Shown in pieces: positions 38,401-50,628 of a stretch of 64,000 nt of DNA. The notes beneath the pieces are model-generated. The model was not told the origin of the DNA. It did no database searches and saw only the letters and a program-made list of their open reading frames with translations. The translations under genes and the position numbers were made by a program. This DNA comes from Protula sp. h YS-2021 (Eukaryota; Annelida; Polychaeta; Sabellida; Serpulidae): the NCBI GenBank assembly GCA_949752745.1, contig OX457032.1:15974720-16038719 (forward strand). Reading direction: 5' to 3'. Every line of letters begins with the position of its first letter. The first letter of the stretch is position 1.

Positions 38401-41400
38401 GAAATTGTTTAAGCAGCCGGGGCAACAAGATTATATCAGCTATTTCTCCAAAAAAAAAGTTAACGCTGTCATCTTTAAAAGAAATTGCAGATAACTTGAT
38501 AATTCTTTATGGAGTATAGTACAGGTAAGGTCGATCAGAACACTTGTAGTATTCTTACGCATTTGGTGAATCTTGATGTCTATCGACGTTTTGATTTAAA
38601 AATCCTGCCTTAATGTTTAAACGTTTTTCTGTATATTTAAACGGGCTCCCATTGGCTATAAATTCAACCCCTCAAGTAGATCGCGGCACACAGGGAGGCA
38701 GCATATTGTATAATTGATTGAGAATCACTGTCATTGATCACATGCACTCAGCCTGAGTGTGTCAACATTTCGTAATCAGTAAACACCTTTTTGCCGAGAG
38801 CCGTTATTGTTGTTGGCTAAAGCTGCCCGGTAATTTTGACAATTAGATGCCCTGTAGAAGGCTGCACCAAGATGTTCTACTCCGAGCTGTGCATGGGCTC
38901 ACATCTGAAGATGCATGAAAAGAACCGCCACTATGTCTGCAAGTTTGAGGGGTGCGCCCGTGAGTTCACGCAGCTCTGTAAGCTTACGGCCCACGAGAGG
39001 TGAGGTACTCGAGCTTTCGAAATGGATGTCAAAGTCTGAACACCTATTGTAAGACAAGTATTCTTTAAAGATCTGCAGACTTTAGATGAAATGATAAGGC
39101 GGAGGCTCCTTGTGCCTCGAGGTATGTGCTTGGGTTAAAGACTTCGTAACATACAGCATATCCGGTGTTTTTGGTAAATGGTGAGGTGTGAAGGCGCTCT
39201 CATCATGTCTTTTCTCTGCTGTCCCCTCCCCTCAAACAAAACAGGACGCACACGAAGGAGAAGCCGTTCGAGTGCCCCTACCCACTGTGCGGTGCGCGCT
39301 TCTCCACCTCCAGTCACGTGACTCGCCACCTCAAGACGCACACCAATCAGCGCAACTTCGTCTGCCAGCAGTGCGGCAAGGCATTCCTCCGGGCCGAGCA
39401 CCTGCGCGGTCACATGGCCTCGCACTCAGGCGAGAGACCCTTCGTCTGCTTCTTTCCTGGTACGTACAGTGATCGAAATCACACGGGCGGCTGGACTGGT
39501 CCGACAAAATCCTGTCCCACATCCTGTAGCACTGGTAGCGCGAAAATGCAAGGCGAGCGCGAGCAGTGCGCAAGGCTGGGTTAAGGTTTCGGATCAATCT
39601 AAATACACATGTGATTTTACGTTTATTTCATGACTTTTAGTACAGATATATTCTCTTGTAAATTAGATATTTTTTGCACTCTGCTGCGATGCTTTCTATT
39701 CCGTGATGTTGTGGCGAAATGGAGCATACATTTCCAGAATTTGTGAATACGGCCGTTTGTATTGACAGTTATAAAAATAAAAATAACTATGTAAAAGACA
39801 AGTTGATTATCAATATAATTAAAATTAAGTTGACATTGCATACTGTTGTCAGTACAACACATAACTCACCCAAATGTTCAGTGGTGATCTCAACATAACG
39901 TCTACATGTCATTCTGGTGTGTCAGACTGCAAGGCTGCCTTCAGCGCCAAGAGCACACTCTACATGCACATGAAGCGTCACCCGCGCACCGACAGCAGCC
40001 CGCACGTCTGCCCGCTGGAGGGCTGCCAGGAGCGCTTCAACGAGAAGGCCACACTGCGACGTCACATCGATCACCATTACGGGCGCGAGTCCGCACAGCA
40101 AGCGCCGCGGGAGAAAAGGCAGAAATTAAACGCAGTTTCCAGTGAGTTATGCCAGGGACTTCTCAAAACAATGCATAAACGGATTCACTTATTGTGGTTG
40201 ATCGTGGATTTGACGTGCGATTTGGCCGGTTTGCCAGAAAGAAAGAGAGACTTCGATCTTTGTGATGTTATGACTTTTCTGCCGTCTTTTCTTTAATGTA
40301 CATTACATAGTGTTGTTATGCTTCGTTGAAAAGGTACACCGATGCCGGAAGTGACGCTACCAAACCTCGTCCAGTCAGATTCGAGCAATGACGCAAGTAA
40401 CACGATGACGTTTTTAAACGTCACGTTTAGCGGCAACACGTCAGAGTCCGGACAGGTCCTGCTGACGCCAGAACTGGCCAATAGCTTAATCGCAGCCAGT
40501 GGAGTCTCCATGGTAACCAACGAATATCTGAAACCAGATCAGGCACAGGAAATGGTTGAGAGTGGACAAGCTATGGTCAGTGGTGACCACGGTGAGATTT
40601 ACACAAAAAAGAAGGGGTTGGGAGGGGGGAGGGGTTACAGATATAGCAAGGTTGGCGCACCTGATCAGAACACAGAGCCTGAAACAAAAGCGGACAGTTC
40701 GAATATATTCTGTCACTAGGAGGACGTTACTTTTCTCGAGAAGCATATTCTCTAGCGTAAATGTGAAATAATTCTTTTTGCCTCTTCTCTTTTTGTAACC
40801 AGTTTCATTGACAATGGTGTAAAGAAAAAGAGAGAGAAATCACAGGCGTCCATCGCCTTGTATGTACTTGTCAAACCCGCGTTTATTGGTCCATTAATAT
40901 TCGCTGGCTGAATGATTGACAGCAGCGGAGGAGGGCGGGGAAGAGGCGGCGTCTGAGGGCTGCGCGCGTACCGACTACCATCGCAACCACCTGATGAGCG
41001 TCACGGTCAAGAAACGGCGCATGATTCTCAAGCAGAAGGCCGCCCAGGCCGGCTTTGACCTGGCTAGCTTTCAAGGTATATTTTGTGCTCACCTGTGGGT
41101 TAGGTCTAATAAGAAAGACCCTTTCTAGAAACGTGTTAAGGAGTTTGAAGTAAGGACTGCTCTTGCAGTAAAAAAGTTAGTTGTAATTATGATTTTACTT
41201 CCTGATTCGCCTGTGACACGCTACGCTCATGCAGTTTCGTCACAGTGCCACTGTTCATATTTTGTGCGGTTCCTGCTTTCTTTACGTTGATTCAAGAAGT
41301 GTATACCGTTTACGTTTCAGAAATCGCGAACAATTCGCGGCTGGTGTCGAGTACGTACACGGACACGAGTGACGCTACATCCGGGCCTGTGATGAACCCC

Positions 41401-42340
41401 AACGAGGTGATGACGTCACGTGCCATTACCATCCGCGACCCCGAAACAGGCGCCGTTTATGTACAGACCCAACTACTTCAGGTGAATAGGGGATATCCCT
41501 CATGACGATAGCTGACCAACGAGAGTGGCATAGAAAAGGGGGAATGGAGATTTTAAAAAAAAATCAAAAACCTCTTGTTAAATATTTTGCCTACTGCAGG
41601 ATCGGCGTGTTGGAAGCAGAAATATGGATTTCCGAATTATTTTGTATTTTATTAAGTTAAGGCCCCGTCCTTCCTTGTCCCAGAAAATATTCATAGCGGT
41701 AGTCACTTGCTACGGTTAACAGCGATAGCACAGAAGGCATAACAAAGGTAGAATTGTAACTAACAATACACTTGTCGATGACAATTCTCTGCAATTTTCT
41801 CTGCAATTTTGTAAATACTGTATGAACGTTTTCCTTCTCCATTACTGGCTGACAGAATAGATTTTTAGAACGCTGACATATTTCTCAATGTACATATGTT
41901 TTCAGGACGACCCACCAAATATGGAATTCGAGGAGTCTGTGGCAGAGGAAAGAAGTGCAAAATCCATACTACCGGATTACCGCGCACTAATACAGGACGC
42001 CAACTTCTCCCAAGCCGTTACTTACGGCACCGTCAAAGACGTCAGCACTACGTCACAATCTGCCAGCGGCGCGGGTTCTAACGATACCAGTGTGCCATCT
42101 CAGACTGTGATTTGGGAAGCGAGTAGTGAACAAAATGACAGTTCTGCGTTCGTGGCGTACAGTATAATTGAAGATTCCAATTCACAGCAGCAAACTGCAG
42201 TTTTAGGTGATACAAATATTTCATTGCAGGTTGCCAGAGATAAAACTGTTGCATCTCAGTCAATCAGTATTGTTCCGACAGATGAAGTGTCGACTTCGAC
42301 ATATATTCTGCAAGGACTCGACCAAAGCGACATATCATAA
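35485..42340 (+). CDS. ZXDC: ZXD-family ten-finger C2H2 zinc-finger protein, 12 coding exons, 1002 aa
   Basis: Exons: 35485-36397, 36733-36848, 37173-37295, 37637-37726, 38114-38289, 38847-38999, 39245-39459, 39926-40141, 40334-40591, 40923-41075, 41321-41481 and 41906-42340. All phases match. Residues about 356-646 hold exactly ten C2H2 fingers, from CEECGQAF through CPVEDCGKLF, CPVEGCTKMF, CPYPLCGARF and CQQCGKAFLRAEHLRGH to CPLEGCQERF. A later GCARTDYHRNHLM motif matches the conserved ARTDY element after the fingers in vertebrate ZXD proteins. Human ZXDC also has ten fingers and acts in the nucleus with CIITA in transcription. The N-terminal 340 residues and the Ser/Thr/Gln-rich C-terminus are acidic and likely disordered. 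The ATG is 29 nt after a spliced acceptor, so upstream exon(s) exist. Assignment to ZXDC rather than another ZXD paralogue is by general similarity. Confidence 0.93.
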
Positions 42341-45300
42341 CATTCTGCCGTCTGTTTGTGTGTTCTTCGGGGGTAGGGGGGGGTGGATTTTAAACAACTG
42401 CTTGTGTTCCAAATGAACTGCACATGTTTCTCCGTCGTCTCATAGGGGTTGAGATGATCGGAGAGGGGGTCAGTTTGTTTTATTATAAGACGACACCAAG
42501 TGACCGAACCTATTACTCTCTGTGGGTCTCATCGTATTATAGTTGGGAGGTTGGGGGGAGGAGATCATGGACTGGAGTGCTTGGAGTGAAAAATAGCCCA
42601 AGGAAGCGAAAGTTCTCGCCTGTTTCTATGGCTTGCCTCACACCATTGTGACGCTTCTCCTGACACGCCCTGCAGGACAGAGTCGACACAAACTTTTTAT
42701 AGGCGTCGTGATGGACTTGCCTGTAGCGTTTGTGATGGGAATTTGACAAGTAGCATTCATGGGCTATTAATAACCTTTTTGCACTTACAAATCTTACCTA
42801 TGAAAAAATATTGAAATTGTTAAACAGCAGCTTATTTATGAAATTACATGTATAGCACATTCTTTCCCGGAGATAAAGTTCATTACTTGAACATTGCTTA
42901 GATAGCTTCAGTCACTTACCCAGTAAACTACTCATATAGAGATTTTATGTACTCCAGTAGTGAAAAATCCACCCATATTAACAGTTTGATATGAGAGACC
43001 GTACTCATGGGAAAAGAAATCTAGTGGCCTGAGTTGGACGCTTACTCAGATACGCAAAGCGTAGAAGCATGAGAGGAGCGAAAGTGGACTGTATCCATTT
43101 CTCCCCAAGGGACAGCACTAAAAACTGAGCGGCAAAGAAGTATATTGTATTTTTGAAAATCGTTTGAATGCAGCGCTTTCTTCTTCAATCATATTCCAAA
43201 ACAGATTCTGGAGAAGGTACTGAAGACAGCGGCTCTGAGAAGCGCCCTGGATTTTCACTCTTGGCTTCAGGTTAAGAACTGGCTAACCATGTAGTCTTAA
43301 CCATACGATCGGAATACCTGAGAGAGGCCTGAAAGTTGTTTTGGCTTCATTCTCATGGGCTACTGTGTACTGCTGTACCAAGGACATCTAGGTATCGAGC
43401 ACCTTAAAATTAATTTTGCGCTGCTTCATGCATCTGACCTGCATAAAACTCGAAGCCAGCGGTTTGAGGTCATAAAACCACTGATTTACAGACAGCGTTA
43501 AAAAGGGGTTGGGACAAGTCAACCCACGACCAACTCAACCCACTTTGGTCAAGTCAACCCACCTTGTCCCGGTCAAATCAACCCACCCTACATACTGACT
43601 CAACCCACCGTGAAAGTCCAACTCAACCAACCCCAAAACATGGTGGAATTACTGTGTCGCCACTTACTCAATGCTGTGCTTAAAATTTATCGATCTCGCT
43701 ATCACTGGTTGTCATAGATATGCATAATATATAGTTTGTGTTATTTCTTTTCCTCCATGTTGAAATAAAAGCAACTGGGTCATTATTTAGTCTTTTATTT
43801 TAGTGTTTTTTACCACAAGACCATAAACATACAAAGCGCACCAATTTGATACATCACGCTACATTGGTCTACAAATATATAATTTTTATTAATAGAGCGA
43901 TAAAATTCAGACCACTCGAAAACAAAAACTGAACCCCCTCATCTTTTAGAGTCGTCATCAATATGTGGCTGGGGGAGTTGGGAGGTGAGGGCAACAGTTT
44001 CAAAAAAATAAATTACAACAGGGATCTATGAAGCTGAGCAGATTGTCCATGTGTATTGCCTTTTTTTTGTTTTGCTCCAAATATTATGAAGACAAGTTTC
44101 ATACTTGAATATTTGCTTCCCGAATACCTCAATACGGCCTTAAACTACAAAATTAAACAATTTCACGTAAATGCACCAAAGAATACTGCACTTGGAGGGG
44201 GGGGGGGGGGGGAGGGGGGGGGGGGTTGTTGACAAGCAGTAATACAACACAAATTCAAATAAATTATTTAAAATGAAACTAATTCGACTTAAACGGTCTT
44301 TCTTTCCCAAACCGTCGCGCGAATACTGATATAGACAGAATTTTCCATGACATTTATTTCAAGTATAAATGCTGTGGGTAACCCAAACAATCACACTGTG
44401 AACCACGTGACCCAGTCGCCTGGGTCCACTAGCTTAAATGTCTTTATTTTTTATTTTAGCAAAATCTCAAATCGAACAAAGTTACAACACGAGACGGATA
44501 CAAATTTTCATTTTATTTTGCTTTTACATAAACCTTACACAAAGTATTTACTTCACAAATTCCTTTCATTAGTGAACAACCTCTAACTGGACATACAGTT
44601 AAACCAAGTGAGTAGCTCTAGCTCCCGAAGCGCACTCTGTTCACCAGGTGTGATGAGGCTATAATGTTTTTTTTTTTCTTACAAACAAAACATCACTCCT
44701 AAGATTAAGGGTCCAAAACTAAACAGAATTGCAGGAAAATAACAGGCCGACCCTGATATCAATGCATAATTCATGCATCATAAAAATGGAATGACTTTGA
44801 TTAAACTTCCCAATGAAATATGCTGCGGGATAATTCATCTGTACATTAACCACGATCCATTAAGACATTAAAAAATAATATAACATTTAAAAATAATATA
44901 ACAAAATTTTTTTTTTTTTGTGCGATACAGTTATGACAAAAATTAGTGATCTTTGGTCTGGATAAGGAAGTCGGCCATATTTTGCTTAGCTGAGCATTGC
45001 AATATCTCAAAAGCGCCATGCTTTTAGGTATAGTAGATAAAGCAAGGACGTACGACATTTAGGTCACATGAATTTCGTATCTCAGACACTGACCAGCGAG
45101 TCTGCATCTTGTAAACTTTGCGCTCTAGCGAGAGCAAAACCCTTAAGGAAAACATGATTGTACAATCCGAACCGATTGGCCTAACAAAAAGGTATATACT
45201 GTGAAAAAAAAGTGCAAAATACGTGAGAAAAGTGTTGTTCGTACTATCGCAGCTTTTCACGTGCACACCTATTTACACTGAAATGAGAATCGCACAAGAA

Positions 45301-45501
45301 AAATTGTGTTCCTTCGTCGACGAATAAATAAACTAGTCGTGCCGTCTCACAGAACTACACATACGCGGACTGTTCTTCAAAAGTTACCCATGATGCTATG
45401 CACTTGCGTTGCAAGCACCGTAATAACGAGCAATCTTCATCTTGTCAACTATGTCATAATTCATCCTATTTTAATCACACACACATCCCTGATTAACCTC
45501 C
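42341..45501. other. Tail-to-tail interval between ZXDC and APH1
   Basis: It probably contains both 3' UTRs. AATAAA occurs at about 43764 on the plus strand, and TTTATT (minus-strand signals) occurs several times near 44350-44510. 43505-43635 is a minisatellite of (C/G)TCAACCCACC units bounded by GGGGTTGG and CCAACCCC. 44195-44226 is a nearly pure G tract. No other gene was seen. Confidence 0.5.
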
Positions 45502-47844
45502 CTAGGATCTCTCCATGTTATAATCTGCAGTCGTCTTGGACAGGAATGACCGGATGTTTCGCCATGAGCCGCCCGCCACGACAAACGCCCAGCAACCCAT
45601 GGCAACCATAACTGCGTAACAGACGGGGATCGAGGCCGCGTACAGCGGGTCTTTTCCCTGATTCAACAGCGTCTGCGCAAATAAGAAACAAACATAATAT
45701 CAATAATATCAACCACATGTAATTGACAGTTTAATCAATTATTTTTAGTTACTTTTCGGTTGATCTATTTATACATCAAATAATGTAGCTACCGTGTTTT
45801 TCTCATATTTTACAATTTTTCTGTTATATGTTTGTTAATAACAAAGTAAACATCTTTATTTACTGAAACAAGAAGTTTTACGGTTTTCCGGCATCACTTT
45901 ATACAAGCTGTTTTACTTCTGGAATCCCCCCTTAACCCGGTGTATAGCTCACACCTAGCAGGGAAAAACCACAAGATGGTTATACCTACAATACAAAAAC
46001 CACAAGATGGTTATACTTACAATACAAAAACCACAACATGGTTGAACTTACAATACAAAAACCACAACATGGTTATACTTACTATACAGGACACGAGCAT
46101 GTGTGAGAGAACGACGATGGCCGGGTACATGTACTGAAAGTGCTTCTTTTGCTCCAGCCCCGCGTAGAAAATCACTCCCCAAAAGACATGCAGCAAGATG
46201 AAGCACAGCGTCAGGAATGCTGAGAAAGGTGTGAGGGTAGGGAAACAAGCGAAAAATAGATTTGTTAAGTTTTACGGACTATGCCTTCTAAATTTTCTAT
46301 ATCACACCTGAACCACATTCAGCAAAACCATTAATATTGTTCAAAAATGACTTAGTTCGTGTGTTTGTTGACAGCGTCTGCACCATAAATTTTAAATAAA
46401 ATCTGAAGTGAAAGCTAAATAGAATATAAATACATTAAATTTTCCTTCATAATAAGATTAAAGCACGTTGTTCAAATAGCTGTAAGATATTATAATTCAA
46501 CCGATTGTCAAGATTTGGTCTTTAAACAGTTTGTTTTCTTTGGGAAAATTTCTTATCGAGATTGATAGATTTTACCTGACACGATAAAGAAGAAGGGATT
46601 GTGTCCATTTATTCCCATCGTACCGGGACCAGTCATATCAGCCAAGACATTGACCAATGAAAATGCTCCACTGATCAATCCAAATCCCAGACCGCAAACT
46701 GTAATAAAGTACCACTGACCCGTTTCAAACTATTTGTTTTTTACCGCCTCCGTAACAACATAGTCACGTTGTATCATTAATACTTTGTGACATAAGTGTT
46801 CAAATGTTACTGTCAGCATATTTGGTGAATCAAAATAGACTGAAAGAGACCAATATTCTGTTCAGACACATGTGAAAGAAATAAAAATAACGACCAAAAT
46901 TAAATAATACTAAAAAATACCATTATTTTGATGTTTGTCTTTTTACCTTTTTATTTCTTTTTACCAAAACCAGCATGCAGGCTTGCTTCTCACTAAATCA
47001 GTGCCTTACCATAAGCCATTAGATGCTTGTTTCCCACGATACTAATGCCCTTGTCATCTTCTTTCTCAGCCACTTTCTTTAGTCCTGGTTCCGCTTTTCT
47101 TTCAAAAAAAAAAAAAAATTCAGTGTATTTAAAAGAGACTTCTTTTGACTTATTGCCATGAAACATATCTCTTTCACACATTATATCTTCTTTTTATCAC
47201 TATTCTTTTACTTTAAGCAATCTTAATATCACAGCGGTATTTACTTCAATATGACGTAGAAGAGCAGCCTGAAGCCTTCCTGAAAGAGGACGGAGAAGAC
47301 TAAGCCGAAAGCTATATCTTCGCGCAAAGGCACGACAGCAAACCACAGAATTGACGACAGCAGTAATGCTATTAACCAGAAAAATGCACTGAAACGAGAG
47401 CAACAAAAACAAGAAACATATACAAGTATATATCTATCACTTTCTCTACATGAAAAAAAGAACAAAGTATTTTATGACGACATCATTTATGGTTTAATTT
47501 CAACCACTGATGAAAACTGCCGAGAAAAGAAAGAACAATCTTAATAAATATGCTGCAAAATTCACAAACTACAAATTAATATAATATATATGAATGTATA
47601 TAAATATATATCAGTAAAAAACCTATAATAAACTAAAAAACTAAACCAGTTTCGTATATCACTTTTGAATCAACATTTCACACAGCTTCACGAGTAAATA
47701 CTTTACTTCTATTTGTGATGTCTTTACTCACCTAGCTATAAGTATTATAACTCGGAGTGGATCTCTGGCTATTGTGAAGATAAACAAAGCCAACGGCAAA
47801 CCGAAGGCAATGAAGGTACAGCCGAAGAATTCCATCATAGTCAT
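45502..47844 (-). CDS. APH1: Gamma-secretase subunit APH-1, 6 exons, 258 aa
   Basis: Exons on the minus strand in coding order: 47732-47844, 47245-47388, 47010-47098, 46576-46698, 46083-46219 and 45502-45672. All are GT-AG and in phase. The protein opens MTMMEFFGCTFIAFG and continues DPLRVIILIASAFFWL, VLFQEGFRLLFY, then the GxxxG helix VCGLGFGLISGAFSLVNVLA, the two conserved polar-core histidines in FILLHVFWGVIF and VLSHMLVSC, and the last helix. It is a seven-pass membrane protein that scaffolds presenilin/nicastrin assembly. Human APH1A is 265 aa, so this is full length. A second in-frame ATG two codons downstream could also be used. It is head-to-head with RAD51AP1, with 2.8 kb between start codons. 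Confidence 0.96.
45970..46082 (-). repeat. 31-bp minisatellite that duplicates the APH1 exon 5 splice donor
   Basis: On the coding strand the intron begins GTAAGTATAACCATGTTG, and this 31-bp unit repeats three more times. Donor-like GTAAGT or GTAGGT sites fall at exact 31-bp spacing (plus-strand 46077-46082, 46046-46051, 46015-46020 and 45984-45989). Confidence 0.9.
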
Positions 47845-47983
47845 TTTGCAGGTTTAGTGAAGTCTAAAATATAGTAGAAACAAATGTATCAATGGCAGAT
47901 AATTTTAAATAAATATCCCTACATACCCGTTACCTGGGACCATCCGCCAGGTTTTAGTGTTTTTTTTCTCTACATGACGTAAA

Positions 47984-48160
47984 TATTGAACTAAGCAGAT
48001 TCATTGTTTCGTCTATAAGATTTACGCAAAAAACAGGACTTCAGTTTTTGGAGGATAAACAGAAAACAATGGAAAAATATATCAAAATCACTTTGAAATA
48101 GTTATAGCGCCATAAATTTTCCACATTCCAATAAAGTTTTGACACAGATGCGCCATGTCA
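47984..48160 (+). repeat. Dispersed repeat, paired with 50838-51065
   Basis: Shares GTTTCGTCTA, AAACAGGAC, GGATAAACA, CAATGGA(A/G)AAATA(C/T)ATCAAAA and ATTCCAATAAAGTTTTGAC, in the same order and strand, with 50838-51065. The two copies flank the APH1/RAD51AP1 upstream interval. Confidence 0.6.
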
Positions 48161-48662
48161 GAGAATGGACTTTTAGCGTATTCTTCTTTCCTGCTTGTTT
48201 ATGTTTTTCTACACTGGAATCCTACCAGCTTCCTCTGCTGAGTGTGCGCACTCGAAACTGTGTGCTGTCACCTTGCACGTTCAAAATATAAAATTTTGAC
48301 ATTTCTCTGTGTTTTGCATTGGATTATGTTAGATGAAGAGGGAATCCATGGGCCATTAATTTTTTCGGGCAGGATTCGTCATTGCATCTTTTAACCCCAA
48401 ATCTCTATTATTCCGAAAATCAGTTTCTTGGTATAGCAATAACGCTCATAAATTTTTCATCTGGTTTGAATGCAAATCAAGTGAAATGGCTAATACAGGT
48501 CAGTCCCAGGAAACTAGCAATCAATGTACTAACCATAAAAAATTTCTCGGTTCCAAATTGTCATCTGAGCACAAATGTGCGCCATAATTTATATGTCGTT
48601 TATGTGGTCCATTGTTTCTTAGTCAAGATGACAATTAGTAATTTCAGATTTTTCCGATGGAA

Positions 48663-49080
48663 GTGTCGTTTCGACTGCAGTTTTTTTGGGTAAAATTATA
48701 AAGAAATGACAAGTGAAAAGCATCAAAATTTCTTTCAACATGCACACTTTCGAATTTAAAAAGAAATCATACGATCTTATAAAACTATTTTTGATATTAC
48801 TCAACCCCTTTTTTGACGTTTCGGCTGAATTTAGTTGGGATAAGGATATAAAGAAATGATAGAAAAAAAAAACAAAATCAATTCAACAAAATTCCATTTT
48901 GCCAGAAACGTATTCGCTTGTTGGTTATTAAAGGGACTGAATATATGTAAAATAGTTTTTAAAAGATAATATGATGGCTTTATTGATTTCAAAGTGCATG
49001 TTGAAAGAAAAGTAGAATTTTGATGTTTTTCCCATATCATTTCTTTATAATTTACCCAAAAAATGCAGTCGAAACAACAC
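48663..49080. repeat. Long inverted repeat (~85-bp arms)
   Basis: The left arm 48663-48750 (GTCGTTTCGACTGCAG, TTGGGTAAAATTATAAAGAA, TCTTTCAACATGCACA) is matched in reverse complement by 48991-49080. A second weaker pair (48817-48870 and 49150-49205) shares TATAAAGAAATGATA. The module recurs near 59945-60230. Confidence 0.7.
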
Positions 49081-50628
49081 CTGCACAGGAAAGACCCGAA
49101 AGTGCGAATTGGCTTATATGTTTCTGGGAAAGTGGAATTCCGTTCATTTTTGCCGGTTTTTGTCTTATCATTTCTTTATAATTCTTTCCCAACCGACTTC
49201 GGTGGAAACTCAAAAACATTTCGGTAAAAGTCTTCGAGGGGGGAGATGAACGAGTGGTTGCAATAAATCCTACTGTAAACAATTTTCAACCATCGCAAAA
49301 TAAGGAATACTTAGTCGAAAGCGTTGGCAAATTTATATATGGCTTATTAAGTTTAGTCAGAATTAAAAAAAAAAATTGTCACTAATAACGATCTACTCTA
49401 AATATCTCCTCTCTCTCGCAAGTACTCGTACGAATTCGCTTTTTGGACGTTTAAAAGAAAGGGTCTCATTTATATGTCGCTTGGGACTAATACGTGTATC
49501 GCCCTGGCAAGGATCAGCTGCTTACGACAGCCGATATTTCTTCCCAATACTAGACGCTTAAAAAATCGAATGGGTCTTCTTTACTAACCTATAATTAATA
49601 AATAAAATAGTAGAAACTCACAACCACCGATCACTTCCTTGTTGATATTGGCTATTTATCGAGCTGAGAGCTCTTTTTAAATTGTTGGTGAGCCGATACC
49701 CGGTCAGAAATAAAATCGTTGTTATATAACAGCTGACCTCTGATAGGATCTATCTGTTTTGTGTAAGCAAAGTGAATATTTTAAAAAGTAGTTCCTCACT
49801 TTTATGAGTACTATTTTCGGGAAATTCCGTTGGGTCTGCGGAGTAAAAATTGGCTATACCCAAGAGGCCAAACCGCCGAAGAGGTTAGCTGTTGGATAAG
49901 AGCAAGAATAAATTGGTTCATAAACTGGTTCTGACTAGGCATAAATATTTGAAAAAAAGCAGAGAGATAGGTACCTAAAAATGAACCAAATCCTATTTCT
50001 TTTCTCTGTTATAAAGGCAACAAGTATGTCTTTCTTTGAGTTAAATATAAACAAGTTGCCAATTTCAAAAACGAAGGGATACGTTTTTATTTAATCTAAT
50101 TTAAGTGCGATGATAATTGCTGTTATAAGAAGCCCTCCTGCAGGAAAACGCAGGAGTTTACATGGGATGTTCCTGAATTTGATAAAGGCTTTTCGCATGG
50201 TAATAACATATCTGCTTACAATGCGAGGATTCACGGTTACACCATAGTTGTTGCGATGCATGTTTTCACCACACTATGGTTCATATTATTTATTATAAAA
50301 TTGTAAGTTGCACAGTAAGTGCAATTTATTATTAAGCTATAGACTGCATGGTAGATGCAATGAGTCTCGTGAAGCATTTGCACAGTTGTTGCAAAATGAC
50401 AACATTTTGGCGCACTGCATTTTGTCACTTCCCTTCTGCGGCAGTGCTTTCTGTGGTCTTACGTCCTGTCAGGAATTCCCCACTCGCAGTTTTTTTATTT
50501 ATCGAACACAGATAAGGAGGGATTTTTAAATATTATGTTTGCCCTCATCCCCTGTTAACATGATAGGAGGATGATGCATCCATTGCAATTTCATGTGATA
50601 TATATAAACATATGATTATTTGCTGAAC

